Of a DNA stretch of 64,000 nt, positions 23,001 through 33,436 are shown piece by piece; positions within the stretch are counted from its first letter, which is position 1, and each line of letters starts with the position of its first letter. This DNA comes from Tetraselmis striata (taxonomy: Eukaryota > Chlorophyta > Chlorodendrophyceae > Chlorodendrales > Chlorodendraceae), in contig VCJN01002430.1 of assembly GCA_006384855.1 (NCBI GenBank), forward strand, positions 1 to 64,000, in the 5' to 3' direction. A model generated the notes under the pieces. That model was not told the DNA's origin and ran no database searches. It saw only the letters and a program-made list of their open reading frames with translations. The translations under genes and the position numbers were made by a program.

Positions 23001-26000
23001 GATGGGGCCGCCGGCCTGGAAGGACGCGGCGCGCGTGTGGCTGTCCGGGCCGTCGCGGGTGCACCCGGGCGCCCAGATGCGGACCGTCCCGTCCGCGGCG
23101 CCGCTCGCCACGTGCTGCCCCCCGGGGGAGAAGCGGCACACGGTGACGGCGGCCTTTTGGAGGCGGCAACCGCGCCAAGGCGTGCGAAGAGGGAGAGGGG
23201 GGGGGGGGGGGAGGAGGGGGGTTAAGGTTTTAGGATTTAGGTTGGGGATATTTAGGGTTTGGAGAGAGAAAGAGAGAGGGAGGGAGTCAGGGAGGCAGAG
23301 AGAGAGACCTTACACGGAGGTGCAGGTGTTTTAAGGGCATCATCGGGTCAGCGATGGTAGGCCCTCTATCTTAGGGTTTGAAACCTAAAACCCGGAAGAG
23401 GGGGAATAAGGGGATTCCAGGGTTTGGGGTTTAGGCGGGCAATGCTAAGTCACAACCATAGGGCACCAAAGGACAGCAGTGCGAGAAACGCCACCACGGT
23501 GTCAGTGAGTATAGCTGGAAATGTGGTGAATTTGTGAAAAGGACAAACATAATTGACAATTTGACATCCCTGTGAAACTGGCAACGCGATTTCTGAACTC
23601 ACCGTCCACGTTTGTATGTATGTTAGAATCAATCATTCAAATTGTATGAATGAATGATTGTTTGCCAAAGGCCCAATTCTCTGGAAACCCGTGCACTTGA
23701 TCCTTGGTCAGGCGGCCGCACTTGATACATGTCTCCGAGAAATGATCATTTACTGGCTAAGGAACAAAAGCAGAAGGGGGGGGGGGGGGGGGCACCTGGT
23801 GGCCGCTCATCGTCTCGAGCACCGAGGGGTCCACCTCCCGCGTGTCCTCCTCTGCCAGGCGCAGCGCCTCCAGCCCGGTTGCCCACGCGCCGCCGCTACC
23901 CCCCACCAGGCGATCGCCTGCCTCAGCGGCGCCGCCCGGGTGCGCCGAGTCAGCGCGGCCCGGAGGGCCGCTCGACGGCCGCCAGCGCTCGGTCGCCTCG
24001 CTTGACTGCGGGGCCGCCTTGGCTGTGCGCGGGGGCGCAGCGGGTGCGGGGCCCTGCGGGATGGGCGGCCCAGAGCGGGTCATGCGGCATGCAGTGTATA
24101 CCGTTGCGGCTCAGCACCGCCAGCGCCCCCTCCTCCGCCGCTCTCCGTCCGTCCCCCAGTCCTCGGAGTGCAAGGGGTGCAAGTCCCGTGCGTGCGGCCC
24201 TGCCTGCGGAGGTCGCACCTGCTGCGCGCCCCCGGCAGCCGGCCCAACCTGGCCGCCGCGCGCCTCCTCGTGGGCACGGTCCGCGTCCGCCAGCAGCCGC
24301 CGCAGCGCGCTGTTCTCCTCCTCCAGGATCTCCACCTGCAGCGGGGCGTGCGGTGATCCCTCAGCCCCCCCCCCCCCCCCCCCCCCCCCCGGCAGTCCCC
24401 CAAGGTGCACAGTCCCGCCGCCCGTCCCCTCCGCTGCACCTGCCGCTGCAGCTCCTTGCGCTTCTGGCGCAGCCGGCTGAAGCCAAGCACCGTGGGCTGC
24501 GGCATAGCCGCCAGCGCCTGCGCCAGAAAGTTGCGGAAGGATGCCTCCGCCAGCTGCGCCCACTCCGGCGTGAAGAAAGCCTGTCACCACCACAACCACC
24601 ACCCATCACAACCACAAGGAGGCACCCATGAACCACCAGCGGCAGTGGCGTCATCAGCCCCTGGCCGTCGCCCCTTCACATTGCAGAGGTACCCTGTCGG
24701 GCAGTTGATATCAAGGAGGTAAACCCGTGTAAACTTTAAGTCTGTCCAGCAGGGACCCGGTCTACGTGATGAACCAGATCCCCGCATGCCCCCCCCCGCC
24801 TCCCCCCAACATACACCCCGGGCGCATTGAGGCCGCCCGGGGGGGAGCACCAGGATGGGGTACGGGCCAGACAGCAGGCAGGCAAGCAGCAGCAGAGACG
24901 GTGGCTCGCCTTCATGTGGGGCTCGCCGGCGACCGCGGGAACGTGCGGCAGCGCAAACCAGCCGCGCCACTCCTCAGCATCCGGGCCCTGCCGCGGCAGC
25001 ACCAGCCGCCTCAGCACCTCTCTCCCCCTCCTCCCCCTGCCCCCCCCCCCCCCCCCTCCTGCATGATCCGCCACGTCCCCGATCCACGCCGCCTCCCACC
25101 TGCAGCAGCCGTGGCCCCGCGGTGGCAAAGAAGCCGGCGACCAGGTCCTCCCGCCCGGCGCGCCAGTGCGTGGCGACGTATAGCCGTAGCAGCGCGGTCT
25201 CCATCTGCTTCGCTGTAGGCTGCAGCTGCGGGGCCAGCCGGCTGCGGGGTAGTGGCAGGCGGAGCATGCAGCACTGGGTGAGTCGCTCTGAAGAGGGCGG
25301 CCACAGAAAGGGGCGGCGCTTGCAGCTGCATTGGGGGGAAGCGCAGGGGGGGGGGGGGGGGGGGGGAGGACTCCTCCCGGCTGATGCAGCGCTCCCTCAC
25401 CTGAAGAAGCGGCTGCGGAGAAAGTCGAGGATGTCCAGCAGCCCGGGAAGCTCCCCGGCAGGCAGCAGACGCTGGAACAGCAGCTCGCACACCGCTTCTG
25501 CGCGGAATCCTGGCAGGATTGGGTAGGCATTTGCTGGTGGTCAGAGCGCGTGGGGGTGGCAGGCAGGCAGGGGGAATGCTCTCTCCTTGGAGAGCTTGGC
25601 ACCCAGCTACCGGTTTCGTGGGATTAGACTGGGTATGACTCAGCAGTACTTAGAAGATGTCGATGCCGAGTTGCCGACAGGTGATGATTACCGGATATCC
25701 GCCCAGTGGCGAAAGCGGTGGTTGGACTCCTAGTCTTCGCATGGCCCCAAGTGGCGGGACTCCTCACATGGGATGATGAAAAAAGGGGTATAGCGTCTGG
25801 ATAAAGCGCAAGTACCAGTAGCGACTGAGACGCTACGTGCAGAGGGAAGGTCTGCACTGGTCTCCCCATCAGCAAGGAAAAGACAAACAACCGCTGTGGC
25901 GGCGATGGACTGAGCACCCCAAAACCAACGCTGCGTGATCAACTTGTCTCCCTCCTATGCCGATGGAAGAGGAGCACGCCCGCACCTGCCGTGGGCTCCG

Positions 26001-26214
26001 TCGCCAGCTCCTGCCCGAAGACCGCCAGCGTGGCGGTGAGGCCGCGGTAGGTGAGGTACTCTCGGAAGAGATTGTCGAGGTAGCGCAGGCAGTCGCCGCC
26101 CGGCCGCCCGCCCGCGCCGCCCGCTTCACCCGGCAGCGACACCGCCGGTACTGCGCCGCCCCGGCCGCTCCCGCCCGCCTGTGTCGCCTGCGCCGCGCTC
26201 GCGGAGCGCGCCAT
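19459..26214 (-). CDS. WDR91: WDR91 orthologue (LisH, coiled coil, WD40; 13 exons, 700 aa)
   Basis: In animals WDR91 acts with WDR81 on endosomes, restraining PI3-kinase and serving as a Rab7 effector in early-to-late endosome conversion. Proposed minus-strand exons: 26214-25986, 25509-25401, 25241-25100, 24987-24910, 24580-24440, 24335-24249, 24053-23796, 23153-22981, 22478-22394, 21900-21742, 20945-20670, 20500-20228, 19551-19459. All phases agree (2,103 nt). A LisH spans residues ~41-75 (YLDNLFREYLTYRGLTATLA). Next come the WDR91-specific blocks FFSRLAPQLQPTAKQME, EEWRGWFALPHVP and FFTPEWAQLAEASFRNFLAQ, then a coiled coil (VEILEEENSALRRLLADA) and a Pro/Ala/Gly-rich linker. WD40 blades follow from ~349 (ADGTVRIWAP, CSDGSVRLFDM) and end VDWHPSSGIVASGSDSQKVV. 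Human WDR91 is 747 aa with the same order. Introns 4 and 10 appear to use GC donors; exon 6 could extend about 30 nt further. Intron 10 holds a foldback element. Confidence 0.9.
20020..20080. repeat. (CATA)n microsatellite
   Basis: About eleven ATAC/CATA units lie in the last intron of the WDR91 gene. Confidence 0.9.
21039..21708. mobile_element. Foldback/MITE-like element in WDR91 intron 10
   Basis: Long terminal inverted repeats of about 110 bp can be aligned by eye. Left 21039-21150 contains GCTCGGAGTCGAC, GCCGAGAGCTGTA and two GAGACTTCCG boxes; right 21590-21708 contains the same in reverse complement. The 670-bp unit has no coding capacity and fills most of the 796-nt intron between exons 11 and 10. 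The ends are close to the proposed GC donor of exon 10. No clear target-site duplication was found. Confidence 0.75.
23221..23440. repeat. Interstitial TTTAGGG-like repeats
   Basis: Scattered TTAGGGTTT and TAGGGTTTGGAG units and the complement AACCTAAAACCC occur within the intron before WDR91 exon 8. They match the plant/green-alga telomere unit TTTAGGG in degenerate form. A purine-rich AGAG stretch is interspersed. Confidence 0.6.
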
Positions 26215-26990
26215 GGGAGTGCCGAGGCGGCGCCTTTGCCGGAGCGCGCCCCCCTCGCCCCCCTGATCTTTTCACAGACCTCCACAGAGCGTGCGCCTCG
26301 CGCCCGTCTAGTTGTTGCCCCGAGGCAGCCGACAGATCGCTTCCGGCGGCAGGTGGGAATGATTGCAGCGCGCCTGGGCACAAGCGATCGGCTTCCAAAG
26401 ATACGATACCGGGTGGGAAGATATGGCGTGGTGACCAGTTCTGGCGCGAGCGAAGGGCGGCAGTTGCGAGTTCCTACTGGTAGCGGTGGGGAGGAGGATA
26501 GCGGTACGACTTCGTCGACCACCGCCGAATATGTAGACGACTGATGCTAACGAGCGCAGAGCCGCAGACCTGATCAGCCGCGGCGGGAACAATCCCCAGT
26601 CGCTACCCTGTAGTCGCTACCGGCAGTGAACTTTTTGGTTACAGGGAGAGCGTCCGGAGAATGCACGCAAAGTACTGGGGGAGGAAAAAGCCTACATTTA
26701 AGCAGAACCCTCGCTACCGGCAGTCGCTAGTGATGAACAAATGTTGTAGTTATACAGGTACATGAGCCAGCTGCAAAAGGCAGTCGCTAATAATATCCCA
26801 ATAAATAATAATAATAATATACTCGGCGCTGTGATTATTCCGGCCGGCGGGGGGCCCACTCGCTAGCTCATGTAAGGATTACCTTGTAGTAACTAAAACA
26901 TTTCTACATCACTAGCGACTGCCGGTCGTAGCGACTAGAGGGGTAGCGACTACATCGCTAGCGACTAGGGATCGTTCCCGCCGCGGTGGG
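26215..26990. other. Region upstream of WDR91, dispersed repeat ends
   Basis: No gene. TAGTCGCTAC/CGGCAGTCGCTA units recur at 26598-26990. The segment at about 26628-26680 (AACTTTTTGGTTACAGGGAG, then AGAATGCACGCAAAGTACTG) repeats 6818-6880. An (AAT)n run lies at about 26800-26820. Confidence 0.55.
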
Positions 26991-27017
26991 TGCCAGCGAC
27001 CGCGCAGCATCTCCATC

Positions 27018-27150
27018 GTCTGCCGCGGGTACCGGTACTGCCGCGGGTACCGGTACTTGTTTGGTTTAGTACCAACACCAATACCAGTACTGGTACCCGT
27101 GGGTGTCCGGCGGGGTACCAGTACCAATACCAATACTGGTACCAGCACGT
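27018..27150. repeat. Short palindromic GGTACC/CCAGTACC repeats at retroelement 5' end
   Basis: GCCGCGGGTACCGGTACT is tandemly doubled at 27018-27058. It is followed by ACCAATACCAGTACTGGTAC and ACCAATACCAATACTGGTAC, each near-palindromic. A related segment (TAGTACCAA, then AATACTGGTACC, then GTGGGT) lies at 30035-30071 beyond the 3' end of the RT reading frame, so these may mark the element borders. Confidence 0.65.
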
Positions 27151-29983
27151 GGCGGCGGGGCCCTTGGGCATGCGCAACGGGTATCTCCGCTGCTTGGTGG
27201 GCGAATACGCCCCGGCGTCCGGGCCCGCGGCAGTCCGCGCCATATGTGTCGGAGGTTGCCTCCATGTACTTCCAAGGTCGCATGCCCGGGTGGTTCAACC
27301 GGCTCTTCGCCTCTGCTAGGCTCGTGGCACCTGTCAAGAAGCTAGGCGAGGGGAGGGCCCCGGACGTGCGGCCTGTGGCAGTCGGGGAGGCGGAGCGGCG
27401 CGCAGCGGAGCGGGCAGTGGTGGACAACATGAAGGAGGCTTACGTGTCGGTGCTTGCTCCATCTCAGCTCGGCGTTGGCATTCCCGTGGGCGACTCTATG
27501 CTCATCCACGGCGTCCGGCTCATCGCCGAGAAGCTTGGCCCACGTGCCGTCATATCGTTCACACCGACCTTCGCAACGCTTACAACGAGGCATGGCGCCG
27601 CACCATCATCCAACGCCACATCGATTGCTCTCCACTACACCTTGTCATCCCTGCGCTCCTAGCCTCCCTCTCCACGGATTCGTATCTGGTCCTGGACGAC
27701 TGGTCCGCCCCTCTGCGGTCGGAGGACGGCGTGCAACATGGCGCACCGTTGGCCACGACTTCCTTTTGCGTCGCGATTCACCCCGAGGTGCAGCAGTGTG
27801 ACAGCACGTTGGAGGTCACTGACGGGGCGGCGCGCTTCAACGCCGACGATGGGTTTTTGGTGGGCCTTCCGGAGCACTTTTGGCCGGCTCTTCACGCCTT
27901 CCGCACGTCCATCAAGGCGTCCGTGGGGCTTGAGGTGCGCTTCGACAAGATGCAGGCGTACATCGCAGACATGGAGGTCGCGCGGCGTGAGGCTCCGGCC
28001 GACATCGAGTGGCCCGAGCTAGATGGCCATCACGGCATCGCGGTCCTCAACGTGCCGCTCGGATCGCCAAAGTATGTGCATGCGTACATGCACGACAAGG
28101 CGGAGGAGCTACGAGAGGATGTGGACGCTAGCTTGAGCAAGCTCCTATCTGCCAAGCCCAGCCGTTGGTCCACCCACGCCATGCATCACCACGCATGGGC
28201 CCTGCTCAAGCATTGCATGCAACACAAGGCGGGGTGTTGGCTCCGCAATTGTCTTCCGTCCGAGGTGGAGGCCTTTGCGGAGGCGGTGGATGTCACCGTC
28301 CTTGCGGCGGTCGAACGGGTGCTAGGGGTCTCTTTTGATCCCTCCACGTACGGCACCGACACGCACCAATCCGGTGGTCACCGATTTCCTGGCGGAGCGC
28401 TTTTGCACTACCCCGACCCCATGGCAGCGGAGGTGGCTACCTTGAGCGAGGATGCAGTGGCCAGGGCGCGCAGCAGGCTTCACCTCCCCACTCGGTTGAA
28501 GGGCGTTGACATCCGCCGCATGGCTACCGTTCGTGATGCCGCCTTTATCGGCTGCATGAATGCCATCCTCCCAAGGTTCACGACTAAGAACTCCGGCACC
28601 AACACCCCCACCCCTGGTTTCTTTGACCCACAGCTCGGGTCCGTACTTGGCCGAGGCAGCTTCAACGCAACTTCTTCCGCCCGCCGGTATGACCACTTCC
28701 TCAACAATGCTCATGGGTCGGACAGCTACGCCGCGGAGATGCGCGAGGCGCGGGGCCGCCTCCGAGCGGCTACTGTTGGCCATCTCGGCGACGCAGATGC
28801 GCGCGTGATGGAGCGGGAAGTGGAGGCTGCGTCGGGCTCGCAAAAGGAGCTGACGGCATTTCTAGACCAGGCCAACAACTCTCGGCTTCGAAATGAGGTG
28901 TAGTGCGCTCTCCCTGTCACATGTAGGGAACGGATCTTGTTCAACCAGCTCGACGCAGCGTCAGGCATGTGGACAGTGGCCATCTCCACCGCGCGGACGG
29001 TCATGACTCCGCATAAGCTGCGGGAGGTCGCTGCCGGGTACTTCTTTCTGCCTAGCCCGTGCTTGGCCCCGGTGGTTGGGAGCCATATCATTCTGCCCTC
29101 GACGGAGCACAACCCCGTCACTGTTGACCTATACGGCGACGCGCTCATGAACCTCCCGGCGCCTGGAGACGCTCACTGGCGTGTACAACACGACGCTATC
29201 GCAGATGCCTTCCGCGATCACTGTGTTCACGACCTAGGTATCGCCGTACGGCGGGAGGTGGAAGACTTGTTCCAGCATGCAGTGCCTCTCGGCAACACCG
29301 TACCCATGGATGAACTCAAGGACCTAGTGCCGGCTGCAGAGCTCTCCCTTCCGGCATTCAACGTCGTGACCGGGAGCTACGATCCCCGGAGCTTGAAGTC
29401 CACGCTGGAGTTCAAGACTATGCGGTACGGGGTCAAGTACACTGCAGTGCCCCGGGCCACGGCTTTGGATCGGTTTGAGCGCTCCCTGTTGGGCGACATA
29501 CAACGGGGGTTGGCATCGCATGATGCGGCGTGGCAAATCACGGAGCCCGGACAGAAGGGTCCTCTTCGAGACGTCCTGGATATGTCGGAGTACACGGGCA
29601 TGGTCTTCGGCACAGTGGGTGAGGTGAGCAAGGGGGTGCGCCGCACAGAGCGCGGTGTCGCATGCTTGGCTACGGATCGGGGTGCCCTCTCATCGCGGGG
29701 CACTCGGTGCACCACCCGGGCTCACCTGGAGGCCTTGCTCGCAAGAGATTTCCTCGGGGTCCCGAGCTTGGTGGCCGCTCGAGAGCGCGCTCGCTGCCTC
29801 ATCAGACGGCGCAGATTCGTTTGCCATCCCGTTGCTGAAGCTGCACAGCACGTCCGAGGATCACCCACACACACACGTGCACGCGTGGCCCGGGCTCTGA
29901 ACCGTGTGCGCATCACTCATATTCATCCCGCCTCATGCGGGATGCGGGCCGCTTTTAGGCGGCTTGCTGTGTTGATTTTCTAG
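27150..29983 (+). pseudogene. Reverse transcriptase of a non-LTR-like retroelement, frameshifted and stopped
   Basis: Retroelement polymerase on the plus strand. The first part (to about 27550) contains WFNRLFASARLVAPVKK and VRPVAVGEAERRA, typical fingers/palm start of RTs, then LGVGIPVGDSMLIHGVR. A one-base frameshift at about 27550-27565 is needed to enter motif A, HTDLRNAYNEAWRR. It continues to motif B, EDGVQHGAPLATTSFC, and the active site FNADDGFLVG, so both catalytic aspartates are kept. The frame runs to a TAG at 28901-28903. Directly beyond it, in the same frame, comes RERILFNQLDAASGMWTVAI, continuing to 29983; the last ~80 codons look out of frame again. No endonuclease or RNase H domain is recognised, and I cannot name the clade. 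With one frameshift and one stop in an otherwise well kept frame, the copy looks young but dead. Confidence 0.85.
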
Positions 29984-30034
29984 TACTACTTTTTTGTAGT
30001 AGGTGGATTTGTTACTGCCCTTCTTGCAATTCAC

Positions 30035-30071
30035 ACTAGTACCAATACGAATACTGGTACCAGTGGGTCGC
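30035..30071. repeat. 3' flank repeat matching the RT element 5' flank
   Basis: TAGTACCAATACGAATACTG followed by GTACCAGTGGGT resembles 27067-27104 in the same orientation. It is a candidate terminal direct repeat or target-derived sequence. Confidence 0.5.
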
Positions 30072-31630
30072 TTTTAGGCCGTCGCAATGAGCAGATACCA
30101 CCGCCGGTATTGGTTGGTGAATGACGGGAGATATATACATGTAATCCTATTTTCAGGTATGTAATAGTGTGATTCTGTCATAAAAAGTGTGTGTGCTCCG
30201 GTACCGGATCTGACTGACCTGTACAGATGTGATACGTGGGAATCATGGTTGGACTGCAGTATCTACTGCACTGCATGATGCAAAAACTCCAGCCTGCAGT
30301 TAAGCTATTGCACTGCAACTTGCAGTACTTCCCGAAAAGGGGCTGCAGTGCAGTTACCCAAAGTGCCCCAAATCTCACTGGATAACGTTTGGATGGCGCC
30401 CGCCACTGATTATAAGCCATATGGCGACGGCTCCGGCGGTCGGAGCGCCGCGGATAGCACCGTACTCGCTCGTACCATCACATACACATCGCCGCATCGG
30501 GGCATAGACCATTAGACCACACACACCAGCCGAACGTATCCTCACTTCACGCTCACACAGGCACCACTACATGCCATCCTCCTCGCGTCACTCTTCGTCA
30601 ATTTTATGGAGGGAGACAATTTTATGCCGCGAAGCAAGGCGCAGCAGCGATGGCGGACGAGGGCACGAGGCGATGGCGGAGGACAGCACCGCCGCCGCCG
30701 CTGCCAGCACTGCAACGGAGTTGTGCTCCTGATCAAAGCCAAACCCTGTTGGGAATGTTTGGGGAATGGATAGTACTCGCGGCGCAAGTACAAGTTCCAG
30801 ACCGTACTCAAAAAATGCCATTATTCTGTGCGAGCATTCGCATGTCCCAGTAGCCGACGCGGGGGAATTGGCTGCCCATATAGAATGACCCCAAGTGCTT
30901 GCGGTACCTTCTAAGCCCACGTTCGAATTTCAAGGGAGAAATACAGAGAAATAGCCATTTCTCGTCCTGCTGCGCGGTGTAACTGCCTCATAGAGAAATA
31001 TTGTACAAACACAGCATTCGTACCGGACAAATACAGCACGCATTTACCAGTGTACCATTCCTAGATCGAGCGAGAGCCAGAGCGAGAGAGAGAGAGAGAG
31101 AGAGGGGGAGGGGGGGCGGGGGGACCTTACATGGAGTTGTAGATATGTAGAGGGTGTCTCCGCCTCCCAGTTGGGCAAGCAACTAGAGCCTATGACATTA
31201 TCATGTTAGCATGAGCAGTTCCGTACCCCGATGCGGATATGATACTTATAGTATTGGTTTGCTTTTGCGTGTCCCAATTGAAATTGAAATTGACGACTCA
31301 CAAGCAACGTGATGACTTACTCCTCTCCACCTTAAGGCCCGTTTTAGGCTGCGCATAAATTTGTCCCTCACCTTGCATGGCCCTGGATGACAGCATCATC
31401 TATTGACATATGCCGGTAACTACACTCGGGGTATGCTCGTACTCCGTTTCTGCTGTCATAGTTATTAGTGGTGAATACTGAATAAATTGTCATCAGTGAT
31501 ATGTTATTGTCATTAGGGATATTATATTCCGCCCCTGGCGGCGGAGGGGCGACAGCGCGCGAATTTTAGCGACTACTTTCGCGGGCGGATGACGATGACG
31601 CACGCGCAATGACGACGGCGAATAGCACAT
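30072..31630. other. No supportable gene
   Basis: Short ORFs only. A (GA)n run lies at about 31083-31103. The stretch 30250-30360 repeats CTGCAGT/ACTGCAG several times, making small inverted repeats. Confidence 0.5.
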
Positions 31631-31639
31631 AGTCGCTAG

Positions 31640-31900
31640 CGAATGTAGTAAGCGCATCAGCAGCACCGGCTACCCGGACGCCACAAGTGCCAGTATCCGG
31701 CCTTTTTGTATTTCACATGCACCACTATCTCCTTATCAGCCTCGTCGTGATGGGTGCGGGAATGATGCGGGCCTCTTTGGGCGGCTTGCTGTACTGAACT
31801 ATTGGTACCCGTATACTGCTTTTAGTTAGCGACTTAGCCCATTGTTGCTGGCCTTTTGTACTTCACATCAGTACTAATCCTTGCAGGTAGTCGCTATTGT
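31640..31900 (+). mobile_element. Second 3'-end remnant of the RT element
   Basis: GCGGGAATGATGCGGGCC, then GGGCGGCTTGCTGT, then TTTTGTACTTCACA resembles the sequence just after the RT frame (29930-30035: GATGCGGGCCGC, then AGGCGGCTTGCTGT). It ends with TACTAATCCTTGCAGGTAGT, the dispersed border motif. No coding part remains. Confidence 0.5.
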
Positions 31901-32731
31901 TAGCACGGCCTCATCCGCCCCCCGCGCGCTGCTTCTTGATGATGCTGACGCGCTGCTGGTTCGGTGATAATCGCCCCCACCAATACTGCCGTGCGCCACG
32001 CCGATGGCGAGCGTAACAACGCACGGCGCAGCAAGCTATCGGTAAGTGGCGGGACTTATCGTTCCCCGATACGTGCCCGCAACAACGGCGACCTCCGCTG
32101 GGCTGCGCAAGTGGGTGGAGCACTGTACGTCGCGGCGGCGGCGGTGATGCGGCGGCTGACGGCACTGGTCCGCCTCCACCCCCCTTTCCCCCCACTACCT
32201 CTCCTCCCCCCCTCTTGACATAGCATCTGTCGCTGGAAGCATACGGGCAGGGAGCTAGCTGGCGTGGGAGTGCACCCACGACAAGCAGCTGCGCCTGGCG
32301 GTGCCGGCTCGGTAGGAGGTGATTGCGCCGCATACTCTAGCTTCTTGGGCACCGGGAAGAGCGCAGAGCAAGCAGTCTGGAGGGGGAGAGGTGGGTGGGG
32401 TGCGGGGGGGGGGGGGGGGGGGGGGAGGGTTGGCAAGCCGCGTACCAGGATATGAAGAGGTGATTATATGTACGGCAGAGAGACGGAAAGAGAAAGAAAG
32501 CACCATCAGTGGAGTGCCTGCTGGCGGAGTTCTTACGGTGGCTGAAGGATGCGAAGGCACCTCATTGCATGTGCACATTGAATCCGGTCATATATTTCTT
32601 ACATGGTCCTGTCATATACATATGTGAATGTGTGTGTATGTGTGTGTGTGTGTGGGGGGGGGGGGGGGTGTATATGCATATTACACTCATATATATTACA
32701 TATATGATACATATAAAATATATGTATATAT

Positions 32732-32774
<43 letters not shown>

Positions 32775-33436
32775 GGGCTATTGGTGGTACTTGTATACTT
32801 GGGTATACTTGTTGCACCTCATCAATTCTCAGTACGCTGCATAATGTTCACAGATCTGGACGACGGCAATAATGCTTCGCCCGGTACCGATTCATGCCAT
32901 TCCTACTTTATACACCGTTTAGTGCTATATGAGGGTACCGTGGCGGCACCGTGGCGGCAGGGGGGTGAAGTGGGGGGGAAGGGGGGTGGGGGTAGTGGGG
33001 GGGTCAAGCAGCGGCACCTGATCCGCCCCTCGCGCCCTGCCCAGGTGCCGATGGAGGGCATGATGGCAGGCGGGCCGCTCGTGGGCAGCGGAGCCTGCGC
33101 GTTCACGGCCCTCGCAGCACGCCCTGGAGTGCTCGCCGGCGGTGAGGCCCCCCTTCCCGACACACCCCCATCTGCGCTAGGCTGCCTGGCTGCATGGCTG
33201 TCTGCTCCCATGGTGGAGCCCCTTGCCATGGGAGCGCCATGGCCCCACGGCTCCAACACAGGAATACCATCCTGAGGTCTAGCTCAGCAGTCAGGGCAGC
33301 TACTCGCAACGCCCCACCGTGGCATTCGGTGGGATGGCACCCCACAGCGCCCCTGCCAGCCCACCTGAGCCCAGGCCACGGCACGCCATTGCTCGGTGTC
33401 ATTTAGCATCTGGTGCTGGCTGATGCGCCTCGGCAC
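31901..33436. other. Upstream region of MSH1
   Basis: No gene seen. It contains a G tract (32405-32425), (GT)n followed by G tract (about 32625-32668), a TA-rich run, and (GA)n at about 32735-32771. Open frames at 33040-33270 are GC-biased and unsupported. Regulatory elements of MSH1 would lie here. Confidence 0.5.

Noticed and set aside
23729-24631. 300-codon plus-strand Pro/Arg/Ala-rich ORF
   Set aside because: Shadow of WDR91 exons 5-7 on the opposite strand.
24736-25602. 288-codon minus-strand ORF
   Set aside because: Runs through exon and intron of WDR91; only the EEWRGWFALPHVP part is real coding sequence.
33100-33270. Plus-strand Ala/Gly/Pro-rich frame as an extra 5' exon of MSH1
   Set aside because: No splice joint with agreeing phase and no similarity; an in-frame stop at 33404 separates it from the chosen start.
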